From Heracleum sosnowskyi (lineage: Eukaryota > Streptophyta > Magnoliopsida > Apiales > Apiaceae), in NCBI GenBank assembly GCA_030848705.1, contig CM061242.1:64491064-64555063 (forward strand): 64,000 nucleotides of DNA. Reading direction: 5' to 3'. A program made the position numbers and the translations under genes. The notes beneath the pieces are model-generated. The model was not told where the DNA came from and ran no database searches. It saw only the letters and a list, made by a program, of their open reading frames with translations. Positions 10,176-20,759 of the stretch are shown here, in pieces; within the stretch, counting starts at the first letter, position 1, and each line of letters begins with the position of its first letter.

Positions 10176-10759
10176 AGATACGGGTTAGACTCAAAATCTA
10201 TCTATGTTTGATTGTTTAAATGCTCATGATTCCTTGCACATGTTAACTGTTATGTGAACCAGCATGTTAAACTCTGATGTTAAACTCTGATGGTAAACTC
10301 TGTTGGTCATACTCTGATAGTTACAGTTTAATGTTATACTCTGATTGTAATTTTGTCTGAAACATTTGGACCAATGAAGAAATTTGTATGAAGCATAATT
10401 CTCAGTAAGTAATTGTGAATCCTTAAGAGTTGATAGATTCTGATCTCAAATATGTGCAGTAAGCTAACACGGCATGATACTGTCTCTATATTTATAGCAT
10501 CTCTTAGTTTATTGATCCTATACACTGAGTCTGTATTAGCTGTTTGCATCTTCTCTCATAAGTTAATTATAATTACTGATGAAAAATCTAAACTCTGATT
10601 ATTCATTGCAATTAATTCACCCTCAAATCAAAAGATGCCAAACAGAGCACAAATTCCTTTGAGATCATGTTGTGCCTAGGAAGATCCAGGAACTTATTGT
10701 ATGAAATAAGGGCTAAAATCTTTGATTTTTGGTGACTAGTGCCAACCACTGATTACTGG

Positions 10760-10812
<53 letters not shown>
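10760..10812. repeat. A16 plus (TA)n microsatellite
   Basis: A run of 16 A followed by about 18 TA units inside the spacer of element B. The corresponding place in element F (about 56668-56690) has a T-run without the long TA array. Confidence 0.9.
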
Positions 10813-10814
<2 letters not shown>

Positions 10815-11552
10815 AAGGGGGTGAAAAATAAAAGACATATCCAAATGAAAGGATATCAGTAATACAGAGTTTAGATAGAAAAATCAGTGTCTATGTTATA
10901 CATGAGAGTTTAGGCAACCAGTTTTTACTACTTTAGTTTGTGGATTTTATGCACTTTGAGATGATCTAAATACTGATTTCGGTAAACTCTGCTACTACAC
11001 ACACATATTTTCACAACTGCACAGATTGAGAAAAGAGTTTAGTGACAAAGAAGGACAAATGGTAAACACTGATGTATTGTGTGAAATACGCCGAGGTTAC
11101 TTTGTTTTAATCTCTAATGGTTAAAATAATCTCTTTGTTTCAGACAGTTTATAATTTTGAGATTAGCTATTTGTTTTTCGGAAAAAGTATGATTGAACGG
11201 AGAAATGAAAGAGTGTGTTTGATAAGTCCTGATAGTGATTTGTAATGCTGCTGAGTATGTTAGTTTATTGTTTAAAGTGATATCATTTCTTTCACTTTAC
11301 AATTACTATGCAAAATTGATAATACTGATATGTAAAGAAACAAATTTTTTTTTCATTAATTGATTCAAATTTACATTCAGACCATTTCATACTCATGTTT
11401 AGCTAAACTTTCTGGTACATCCTAATCACTATGGTTACATCAGAAAAGATCTATTTAACCAGGATAAGTATCTGAATGCTACATCTGAAGCAGAAGAGCT
11501 AGAGCCAGAAGTTATTGTGCTCTACTACTTCTGATGATCGCTACCCAGTTGT

Positions 11553-11951
11553 TCAACTGATCATTATACCATCTGGAATTGCTTGACAACATCCTGAAGA
11601 TGAATCATCATCATCATCATCATCTTTCTGGATTCTCTTTCTGCTTTGCAGCTTGCAGGATTCCAAGAAGATTGTCTCCTCAGTACCCATCAGGAAGCTC
11701 TGCTGGAAGAGCATCATACAAATCTCCATAGTATGATCGTCTGCCAGGATGGGCACATCATATGGACCGGGACGGATGATGTGCACATAAGGATTAGAGA
11801 TCGGTCCTTCCGCTATTTCATCATCTGCTATAAGACCTTCATCATTCAGAAAAGACAGAACAAAAAACTCATCAATGATATAGTTTTCTTGTTGCTGCCA
11901 GTTCATGTTCATGAATGATTCTACATCCATGAATTCAAAGGTTCCTGCCAT
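11553..11951 (-). CDS. Element B: antisense ORF in the spacer, 132 aa, unknown
   Basis: An ATG at 11951 opens a 132-codon frame opposite to the element; the frame is open further upstream from a TTG at 12020. I do not recognise the protein. It is acidic, has PYVHIIRPGPYDVPILADDH in the middle and an Asp7 run near the end (RIQKDDDDDDDSSSGC), and composition like a real soluble protein, with no signal peptide. It lies in about 1 kb that element B has and element F lacks, so it may be a captured host fragment or an element-specific accessory gene. The sense strand carries only a 90-codon frame here. Whether it is expressed is unknown. Confidence 0.4.
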   Translation of the reverse strand: MAGTFEFMDVESFMNMNWQQQENYIIDEFFVLSFLNDEGLIADDEIAEGPISNPYVHIIRPGPYDVPILADDHTMEICMMLFQQSFLMGTEETIFLESCKLQSRKRIQKDDDDDDDSSSGCCQAIPDGIMIS

Positions 11952-12433
11952 TTGGTGTATGGTACTTTTAAGATATGAAGCCTGTTGTGAAAATGCTTGG
12001 GGTTTTAAAGCATTCAACAAGGTAGCTGAAAGGTTTTTCCTTGAATCGAAGCGCTTGGGATAATAAGGTGCGGAGTTTCAAGACAGTCATTATTATTCTG
12101 ACTATTGAGCTCCTTTGTACTTTATTATTAAAATTGATAATTTTATTATTATTAATTTTTTTTCTTTTAAGCGGATATTTTGAGTGTTATATGTGATAAC
12201 AGGTGTTTTCACGTCTGCACGTGTGTATTGGAAGTTGTTCGATACAGCTGTCAGCGTATCCACGCCTGACATCTGTCCCACTAACATACTTCTAATCTTT
12301 ACAGTTATTATTTAATACACTACATACACACGATTCAATCTTTTACGCACCTCATCTTTTCATAAGCTTTTACTCACACACAAACACTCAAACACTTTCA
12401 AAGCCCAGTTCTTCTTATTTTCAAATCTTACAA

Positions 12434-15400
12434 ATGGCAACTACAGCGTTTATTGCTTCTGAATTAGAATTTGTTCCCAACAATTATTCTGCACCTGTAG
12501 CAAATGAGAATGCACCGGAGGCGTTTCATTTGATTCAGAGGTTCTTGTTACACTCTGATATCGGTACTGCTCTAACCGCACCATTGAAGCTGTCTGCGAC
12601 TCAAATTCGAACTTTTTGGCAGACAGGTATTTATGATAATGGAGGAGAGTCTGGATCGCCATCTATAATTTTTGGGTTTCAAGGAGATGATTTTGTTGTT
12701 ACTCCTACTACTGTTCGTGATGCTTTGGGTCTTGAAGATTTCAATGCATTCACAATCTCTGTTGGAGACTCTGAGCTCGTCAGAATGATGAACGAGATAG
12801 GCTACACCGGACCTTTGACAAAGATAGGTCAACTCAAAAGGCCATTTTTGCGCAAAGAATGGAGCTTCTTTTTCGATTGCATTACTCGGGCTTTTGGAAA
12901 GAAGTGTACCAATTGGGATGCGATTCCCACGGATAGTCTACAGATCGGGTATTCTCTTCTCTATGGCAGTCATTTTGATGTTGCTAGATTAGTTCTAACT
13001 AATATTGGTGAGAAAATGCTAGAGAATAGAAATGTTGTTTATTTCTCTAGGTTTTGTCAATTGATATTCAATTTTTGCTGCCCAAATGTTGAAATAGAAG
13101 AGGATGATGTTATACTTTCGTTTAAACTGCACAAACGTATATTTTCTGACCTTATCAACAAGGACAACAAGAAAGGAGAAGTTGGTCCTTTACTGTTGCC
13201 TGCATCAGTGCAACAATTTCTTGACAACTTACAACAACAACACGTATCAACTGCTGACGCTGGACCTTCTGTGTCTCAACCACAGAGGTCAAAGAGATCC
13301 AAAGTTCGAGCAGTTAAGTCTGGTTTGCAACAAACTGAAGCTGAGGCATCAAATGTTGATGCTGTGCCTCAGAGAAAAAGAATGAAGAAAAGGCGAGCCC
13401 AAAGGGCCAAGTCTGTTGCTGCTGATTCTAATGTAGACTCAGAAACTGAAGCTGATGAAGAGACTCTTCATCAGAGAAAGAGAAGACTAGTCGCTGATCA
13501 ACTTTTTGGTGATATCATTGCCAATATGGACAAGAACCTGAAGACACTGAAGCTCCTACATCAGAGAATGAGGAGATTGTGATTACAAATGTACCTTCAA
13601 GTACTCCTGCAATTGTTGAGGAGGATATTCTAACTGCTGAGGATGCTGCAAATCCTGAACCTATTCTGATGGATTTTGAACCAGAAGCTCCTACATCAAA
13701 AGCTGATGATGTAGTTGAGGAAGCTGCTGCATACTCTGACAGCAGGATTGTGGATCATGAAGATACTGTACTGGAAGCTGATCAAGCTACTACTGAATTA
13801 GTAGAACCTATTGCTTCTCACACAGAAATCATTTCTCTTGATTTTGAGAAAGGTGAGGAAGTTGATCAGATTAGAGTTGATCCAGTTCCAGAAGCTGTTG
13901 CTGTACATGCTGATGCAACAGATAATGATCGTGAGGATATTATTTTACTTGAAGCTTTGCAACAATCAGTTGTTGAGATTGTTCAGAGAGAAGCAGAGGT
14001 TACTGCTCCAGCAAACTCTGATGTTCCTCAAACTGTAGCAGATCAAGTACCTGATGCCACTGCTCAGTTAATTGATGAAATCACTGCTGAGAATGTGCTT
14101 GAAGATATTCACGGAGAGGATGACAATGCTGAAGCTAGTCCTGCTCATTCAAACTCTGATATTCAAGTGGAAGTTTCTGATATTCAAGCAAATTCTACTG
14201 AAGAGAGGGAAGTTCAAAGGGCTGCTTCTGAGCATTTTCAGAATATGTACTACAATGCATGGGCTAATGCAGATTGTGTTTTTCCAGCACAACGGGCTGC
14301 AGATTTTCTATCTGATTCTGTTAAGAAGATTACAAATCCTGATGTCCTTACGAGCTTACAGGCCACTGTTATTCAAGTCAAATCTCTCAATAATAGATTT
14401 GATGAGAATCAACAGATGCTTACAAAATTGAGGAATGAAGTAAGTCTGAGGGATCTTACTTTAAAGGCTGACAGAACTTCTTACTATGCCATGTTCAAGC
14501 AGCAAGCCAGGGATTCTGAAGAAATCAAGAAGAGGCTTGGGACAGTTGAGGACAACCAGAATGCTATGTCTGCTCAACTGACTTCCATTTCTACTGCGCT
14601 TGAATTGCTGACATCAGTACTACTTTCTGATGATGTCAAAAAGGGGGAGAGTATACCTAAAGACAAATGCAAAGCTACTCAAACTCTGAGACGGAAGGAT
14701 GATTCTACTGATGGGGGAAGCAGAGGAAATGAAAGAAGGATTTCTGCTCAAAGGCAAAAACGTGTAATAAACTCTGGTGGTCAATCTACTTCTGGTGGTC
14801 AATCTAATTCAAAACTCAACAAAAGTTTAGTTGTTTCAGCTAACCCATCTACTGATGAAGAGATTGCTGCTAGGATCTTTATTAAAGAGCATGGAAAAGA
14901 TGTTACAATTGAAGATATCCAAGCTGAAGAGCAAATGCTTGCTGAAGAACACAAGAAGAATCTTAAAGCTGGAATCTACAAGAAGAAGGAAATCAAGGCT
15001 CCTAGAAAGAAAGAAAAAGGAATTGTTATCAAAGAGAATGTAAACTCTGATCAGAGTTTACAGTACTCAAGGAGGCCTGTGATTAAAAATGCTGACAAAG
15101 GAAAAGGTAAACTGGTAGAAGAAGAACAGTTACCTAAGAAGATTTATTCAACCTCTGACATTGCTCAAGTTGAAACAAGATTAGCAAACTCAACCTCTGA
15201 CGCTGCTCAAGTTGATGATACTATTGAAGATAAGCCAGCCTCTGACAAGGCTCAAGCTGTGCAAACTCAGCTAGCTCCTCAACTCAAAGGTTTCTTAAGA
15301 CCTGTACTCTCTGAAACTCTGACACTTCAACCTGTGGATTTTTCTCAAACCAGGACTGTACTTGGAAAAGAATCTTATGATAAGTCTGGTTTAGGTTCAC

Positions 15401-16050
15401 ATAGGGAGAAGAGAATAAATAACAGATCTCAAGACAATATTTCACTGGCAGGATCTGGTATTAGGGATACACAAGAAAATCTTGATAAGTTAGAATCTGT
15501 TCAGTTGATTTTTCACAGAGTCTTGAAGAAGCAGTTCCTGTTATACTTCATGAGTGATGGAAGTGTTTATAGAGTTGGAGAATCTGATGTAAATCTCAAA
15601 TCATGGGAAGAACTTGAATATGTACTTTATCTGTTGAAAGTTAAGAACAGACACACCCATAATGTTGCTCAAATCTTAAGAGAAAAGATGCTGAGATCAA
15701 AAGTAATGCTTGGAGGAGGAAAAGTCTCAAATACTTATATTCCAAAGTATAGAGATCATGCTGGAAAGTTGGTGGAGATGAAGAAAAACAGTGCTAGATT
15801 TACAACTGCACTTGGAATAAAAGTCTTAGAATTCAACTTAGAGTCAGATAAAGCTCAGTACATTCGGTTAGGAAATGATATGAAGAAGAACAGTATTTAT
15901 TCTCTGAGGGCTGCCATATATCAAACTGGTGAAGGAGATCCAGAGTATAAGGAGCTGAAAGAGATTATGATAGCTGAACTTGAGAATGCTGAGAGAAGAC
16001 TGCTGATTGATTATCTCAGGACTGTACCTGATATTGAAGAAGTCAAGTAA
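12434..16050 (+). pseudogene. Element B: env-like third ORF, one frameshift
   Basis: ATG at 12434 and a first frame to 13582 (382 codons), then a second frame read to 16050. Comparison with element F shows these were one ORF: the reading frame changes between about 13512 and 13578, near KRRLVADQLFG. The 823-codon second frame has no ATG at its start (it opens with GTG). Residues about 15-240 are a domain shared with elements C-F (EWSFFFDCITRAFG, RFCQLIF). An acidic Ala/Val/Glu/Asp-rich centre follows, then a helix leading to DDVKKGE, a KATQT motif, a Lys-rich part, and a conserved C-terminus (SLRAAIYQTGEGD...). I see no signal peptide or membrane segment, so 'env-like' describes position only. 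Confidence 0.85.
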
Positions 16051-16198
16051 AGTCTGACTGTAAGTTTTTAATATTTTCTATTCTAAGTCAAATTTAAACT
16101 CTGTTTTAAATCAAACTCTGTTATATGTTAAACACTGCATTTGTTAAATGGTTTTGACATCATCAATTATATGTTTAACTTGTACATTTTATTATGAA

Positions 16199-16213
16199 CA
16201 AGTTGGGGGAGAT
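16199..16213 (+). other. Element B: polypurine tract
   Basis: AAGTTGGGGGAGAT immediately before the 3' LTR. It primes plus-strand cDNA. Elements D, E and F have the same GGGGGAGAT core at the corresponding place. Confidence 0.9.
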
Positions 16214-16761
16214 TGTTAGATATAATTGCTAATGTTTGTTTATCAGTGTTTAAGCAACAGGTACTGACAAGAGTTTATCAGAAGCCAGTCAGAGTTTAGT
16301 TAAACTCTGACAGGGTGAAGAGTTTAAATGAAGCCAGTCAGAGTTTATTTAAAGTCTGACAGGGTGATAGTTGAATTAGCTGTCGGTGCTGAATTGAAGA
16401 TTCTAGAAGCAATATATTCTGAAGATGGAAAGAAGCAGAATATATTGATACAGCTAAGGAGACGGAATAGAAGATAAGAAGCAATCCTTAATTGATAAGT
16501 TTTGTATAGCTAACTTGTAGGAATATCAATTAGATAAGGATTGTATGTAGCTGTGTACTATATAAACACAGATAGGTTATCCCTAGAAGGGATACGCGAA
16601 CATTAATATATTATTCTTGTAACCTAGAAGCTCTTTGTGATTCATTAACATCATAAAGAGAGAAGCTGTTAATATAAATACAGTTTATTGATTCATAAAC
16701 AGAGTTCTTAATTATTGTTATTCTCATACATACTTGGTTATATTGTGTATTCGGCCTAACA
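16214..16761 (+). repeat. Element B: 3' LTR
   Basis: 548 bp, identical to 3906-4453 except for one base by eye. Followed by the target duplication ggagc at 16762-16766. Confidence 0.95.
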
Positions 16762-17740
16762 GGAGCATTGAAGAGGATGTGTACATGACAGAACAGAAGG
16801 TTTTGTAGATCCAAGTTTTGCTAGAATGGTTTATAAGTTACATCGATCCATTTATGGATAAAAGTAAGCCTAGAGGAGATGGAATATACGTTTTGAGGAA
16901 ACGGTCAAATAGTTTGGCTCTATTCAAAATGAAGATGAACCATGTGTTTACAAGAAGGTTAGTGGGAACCATGTGGCATTCTTAGTATCATATGTAGATG
17001 ATATATTACAAATAAGGAATGACATTCTTTCTCAACGGACTGTTAAGATTTGGTAGAGAAATAGTTTCTTGATGACAGACTTAGGAGATGTGTCATATAT
17101 CTTAGGGATCAGGATCTATAGAGATAGATCACAAAGATTTTTCGGCTTAAGTCAGAATACATACATTGACAATGTATTGCACCAATTAGGGATGCAAAGA
17201 GGCTAAAAGGGAAATGTTCCCATGTCTCATGAGATAGTGATCTCAAAATAAATGGTCTGAAATCATTGGATGATATGGACCACATTTGTATGGTTCCATA
17301 TGCTTCGGAAATTGGTTCCATAATGTATGTGATAATATGTACTCGTCCTGATGTCTCATATGCTTTAAGCATGACGAGCGGGTACCATTCTAATCCATGT
17401 GATGGTCACTGGATTGGAATCAAGAATATTCTTCAGTGCCTGAAGAGGACTAAAGACTCATTCTTGGTATATGGAGGAGATGGGAAGCTGGATGTAAAAT
17501 GTTACACGGATGCTAGTTTCTAGATAGACAGGACGGTTTTGTGTCTTAGTCTAGATTTGTGTTTTGTCTAAATATATGTGTTATAAGCTAGAATAGTTCA
17601 CAGCAAGAACCGTAAATGATTCTACAATCGAGGCTTAGTATATTGATACTAGCGAAGTAGCCAAAGAGGATGTTTTGGGAATTTACTAAGGCGATATCAC
17701 CTTATTAATCAGATTAATGATCAAGGAGATTATATCACCT
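16762..17740 (+). pseudogene. pol: Element A: pol pseudogene, 3' part (RT and RNase H)
   Basis: Resumes RT after element B, with the residues IEEDVY near 16766 continuing the interrupted reading. YVDDIL near 16990 is the RT active site. LGDVSYILGI (17085) and ICTRPDVSYALSM (17335-17370) are RT and connection remnants. RNase H starts with YTDASF at about 17503 and then meets a stop (17521); later parts show only scattered similarity (near 17630-17660). Several frameshifts and stops make it non-functional. The sequence is of the TNT1/Tork-like broad type rather than the Sirevirus type of its neighbours. Confidence 0.85.
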
Positions 17741-17793
17741 TGGAATCATGATACATATTCGATATCTTTAAGTATGTGACTTAAAAATGAGAT

Positions 17794-19164
17794 TATATGA
17801 ATAGTATCTTTATTCCTAAATATCCCTAGTCGAGTGTTATTATTTAAGGACAATAAAAATGCACAGAGACTAGTATGTTTGTTGACTGATGACCACATCT
17901 CATTGGTCATAGGTATGGTGATACTAAAGTCAAAACATAGATGCATGTAAGAGTACATGTCACTGGATTGACCCACTGTGAGATTACACATGTTAATAGT
18001 GTCATAGGTAATTCTCATTGTGATAATGGTGTAATGATCCTTAGACCTGAAATCATTATATTTTTATACGAGAATTAATATACTTTGATTACATTAAAAG
18101 TTACCTTTGACCGGGTGATGAAAAAAGTGGACATTGGGTATATTATGAATCGCATGAGAAATATGAATGATCTAGATGGGATTTAACCCTCCTAATTTTA
18201 GGAGCGATATTATTGGCCTCTTGTTTGAGTGAGACTATGAAATGCACGGCCGTGCTCAAATGTTGATTTGATTTATTAGTCTACTCATCGATCAAGAAGA
18301 TTAAGATTAAATTATGAAGAGGATGACACACTACATGCCTCGAGTTTAATCTATAATATTAAGGTTAAAAGGATTATATTACATAGAACATTATTCACGA
18401 AAGGCTTAATCGAATCACCGATTTAATTATTATTACTTGGGTAGCAATGATGTATTACTAGATGCCGCTCATATTTACAATTTTAATTAGTTATTAAATT
18501 TGTTGCCAACGTAATAATAACCTGCAGGGTCACACACAAAGAACGCTTGAAGGAGAAATAATTTAAATTATGAATTTAAATTAAATATGTAATTCATTCT
18601 ATTTATAATAATAATTAAGTAAGACTTAATTAATTAAATAAATAGAAAAAGGGAATTAATTAAACGAATTCCGAAACAAGTTATTAATTAATTAAGTGAG
18701 ACTTAATTAAATAATAAATTGAAATTTCGGATTAGTATTAATTATAAGTGGATTATAATTAGTAAAGATTATTCTTCGCTATATAAACTCTCTAAGAGGT
18801 TGATTTATTGGTGGGAAAACGTTTTTATAAGAAAAAACATAGCCGTTTATGAGGGCATGAAAAGAGAGAGAGAGAGAGAGAAAGAAGCAGTTTTCGGGTG
18901 CTAGTACACATCAATCCTTCAAGAAAAGCATTCGTGTGGATAACGTAGAGCGTAGAGCGTAGATCACGAGAGAGGGATACGTGGTGATTGAACAAACTTT
19001 GGATCTCCATTAATCCTCCATTAATGAACTGTTAAAGCTTCTTAAGGTATTTGTTCTTAATCTTTGAATTAAATCTTTTGTTTTTGCATGTATCCTGCAG
19101 AGGGGTTTCGAATTTTGGTTTATTTTCACGTTTTTCATTGGGTTTATGTGCTCGAAACCCTTCA
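17794..19164 (+). repeat. Element A: 3' LTR (start approximate)
   Basis: The right end is firm: 19047-19164 repeats the 5' LTR end and finishes in CCCTTCA. The left end is inferred from a decayed polypurine-like AAAAATGAGAT just before 17794, because the matching 5' LTR start is outside the window. The span has no coding sequence. It contains AT-rich TTAATTAA-type stretches at 18550-18720 and a (GA)9-like run at 18866-18882. Confidence 0.65.
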
Positions 19165-19674
19165 TTTACCACTATCAAAATCTTTCCTAGCATTAGCAAC
19201 TCTCCTAACAAGACTTTGAAAGTTATTTTTGGTGCAGTTACTGAAGACTTTGGCCAAGGTATCAAAGAAGACATCCCATTCACAAACAAGATTGCTTTTC
19301 AAAAGTCTAGTTAACACTAAAGGACCTTGATAATGAATATCTGTGAAGAAATGGGTTAATTCATTATCAGTGGTCATTGGATTAAAATTGTCCTTAGGAA
19401 CGTGCAAAACATCACAAAATAGTTCCTCAGTGACTGTGTACTGTGTGTTCGGAATTGTGAAAGTGAACGAGAGAGAAATAGCAAAAACAACAGCAGTAGA
19501 ACATAATAAACGTAAGAGTTCAATTTTTAAATCAGTAGAAGAACAAATAGCATGACTCGCACATGAATGCTCATTTAAAAACCAAATCCAAGGCCTAAAA
19601 CGTTCAAAAGAACACTTTAGTGGATCAAAATATCCATGATAATTGTTATGAACAATGTCAAAATTTTGATCCAT
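19165..19674 (-). pseudogene. Element C: env-like ORF, N-terminal remnant
   Basis: ATG at 19674 and about 169 codons up to the edge of element A. It aligns by eye with the N-terminal domain of the other env-like ORFs: a conserved phrase EWDVFFDTLAKVFSN near residue 133 corresponds to EWSFFFDCITRAFG in B. The remainder was separated by the insertion of element A. No hydrophobic export signal is clear; a moderately hydrophobic stretch (VVFAISLSFTF near residue 60) sits where other copies are not hydrophobic. Function unknown. Confidence 0.7.
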
Positions 19675-20233
19675 TTTTAAAACACAAAAACAATTTAATT
19701 AATTAGATTATTTCGAATTTAAGGATTTAAAATTAATTAAAAATTAATTAAAATCCCGAAAATTCAAACTTCACCAAAATTAACCAAATTAATATATGAT
19801 GATCCTTGTAACAACACGAACACAACCGTATTTTTAGATTACCCAAATTCAAAAATAGTGATTCACACAATTCAAAATTACGAATAGGATTCAACACACC
19901 AATAAAAACAAAACACGGATTTTAATGAACCAAAATAACGGGCTTGATTAGATCTATACGAAAATGTTACCAGAATTAAGAACTATGCAGAATCGATTGA
20001 GAATCCAAGAAAAAACAATCGAGCAATAGTTGTGTATTGTGTGTATATAATCGAAGAGAAAAAGAAAGCTAAGTAAGAACTTGAGCAATTATGACTAACC
20101 GAATAGTCTGGAGAAAGAAAGAAAAAAAATATATAAACCTGTAGCTAGTATGACTATCGGTATGACTATGGGATAGTCATACTGATAGTCATACCAGTAT
20201 AATAGACTAATATGACTATTAGTAAAAATAGAA

Positions 20234-20285
<52 letters not shown>

Positions 20286-20759
20286 CTAGCATGACTATCG
20301 GTATGACTATCCCATAGTCATACCATTATAAAATCTGATAGACTATTAAAAAAACGAATATTTACAGAATAAAACAAGTAATTTACTGAAAAATGCAACT
20401 AAATTATAGAAAAATGCAATAATGTACAGAAAAATGCAGAAAATTACAGAAAAATTCAAATAATAATTTACAAAAGTTGTACAATTAATTTAAATATTCT
20501 CAAATTAATAAATTTTCAATAAAAATAGATTTCTCTAAAATTTTAACAGAAACATTTGAGAAAAATATTTTTAGAGAAAATAAATTATTAAAAATACTTA
20601 AACTAGGAAGCTTAATAATTAGACAAGGCATGACAATAAAAACAGTAAATATACGAAAGAGAAAATGTTTTGAGAAAATAAATTTACAAGTGATTTTAAA
20701 ATACATACAATTTTACACTTGTAAATTTTATCAAGAACAAACACCAATTATAAACACGA
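19675..20759 (-). other. Element C: pol-to-env-like spacer with inverted repeats
   Basis: About 1.1 kb, very AT-rich, without genes. Between 20148 and 20330 the word TATGACTATCGG and its complement alternate around a (TA)n microsatellite (20238-20285), so the segment can fold on itself. Near 20340-20470 a small unit like ACAGAAAAATGCA is repeated about four times. Confidence 0.75.
20238..20285. repeat. (AT)n microsatellite
   Basis: About 24 AT units between two copies of the inverted TATGACTAT motif in the spacer of element C. Confidence 0.95.

Larger units (their letters stand above)
10176..12433 (+). other. Element B: pol-to-env-like spacer
   Basis: About 2.3 kb. It holds dense copies of the word AAACTCTGA or its complement (10266-10345, 10590, 10865, 10985), a TATA-like CTATATTTATAG at 10486-10497 also found in element F, an A16 plus (TA)n microsatellite at 10760-10812, and a G-box CACGTG at 12218-12223. 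A TATTTAATA box near 12308 and a C/T/A-rich leader run to the env-like ATG. The stretch of about 11200-12200 has no counterpart in F and contains an antisense ORF. Confidence 0.7.
3906..16761 (+). mobile_element. Element B: complete young Sirevirus-type Ty1/copia retrotransposon
   Basis: A 12,856-bp element bounded by 548-bp LTRs (TGTTAGATA...CGGCCTAACA) and 5-bp duplications ggagc at 3901-3905 and 16762-16766. The order is LTR, PBS, gag, pol, long spacer, env-like ORF, polypurine tract, LTR. This order, the long coiled-coil Gag and the third ORF place it in the SIRE/Maximus (Sirevirus) lineage. The two LTRs differ at one base by eye (A at 3977 against C in the other copy). At a commonly used plant LTR rate of 1.3e-8 per site per year that is roughly 70,000 years, with wide error. 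gag and pol are open; the env-like frame is broken once. Confidence 0.97.

Noticed and set aside
20238..20285. CRISPR-like or satellite array near the TA repeat
   Set aside because: Plain dinucleotide microsatellite with flanking inverted words; no regular repeat-spacer pattern.
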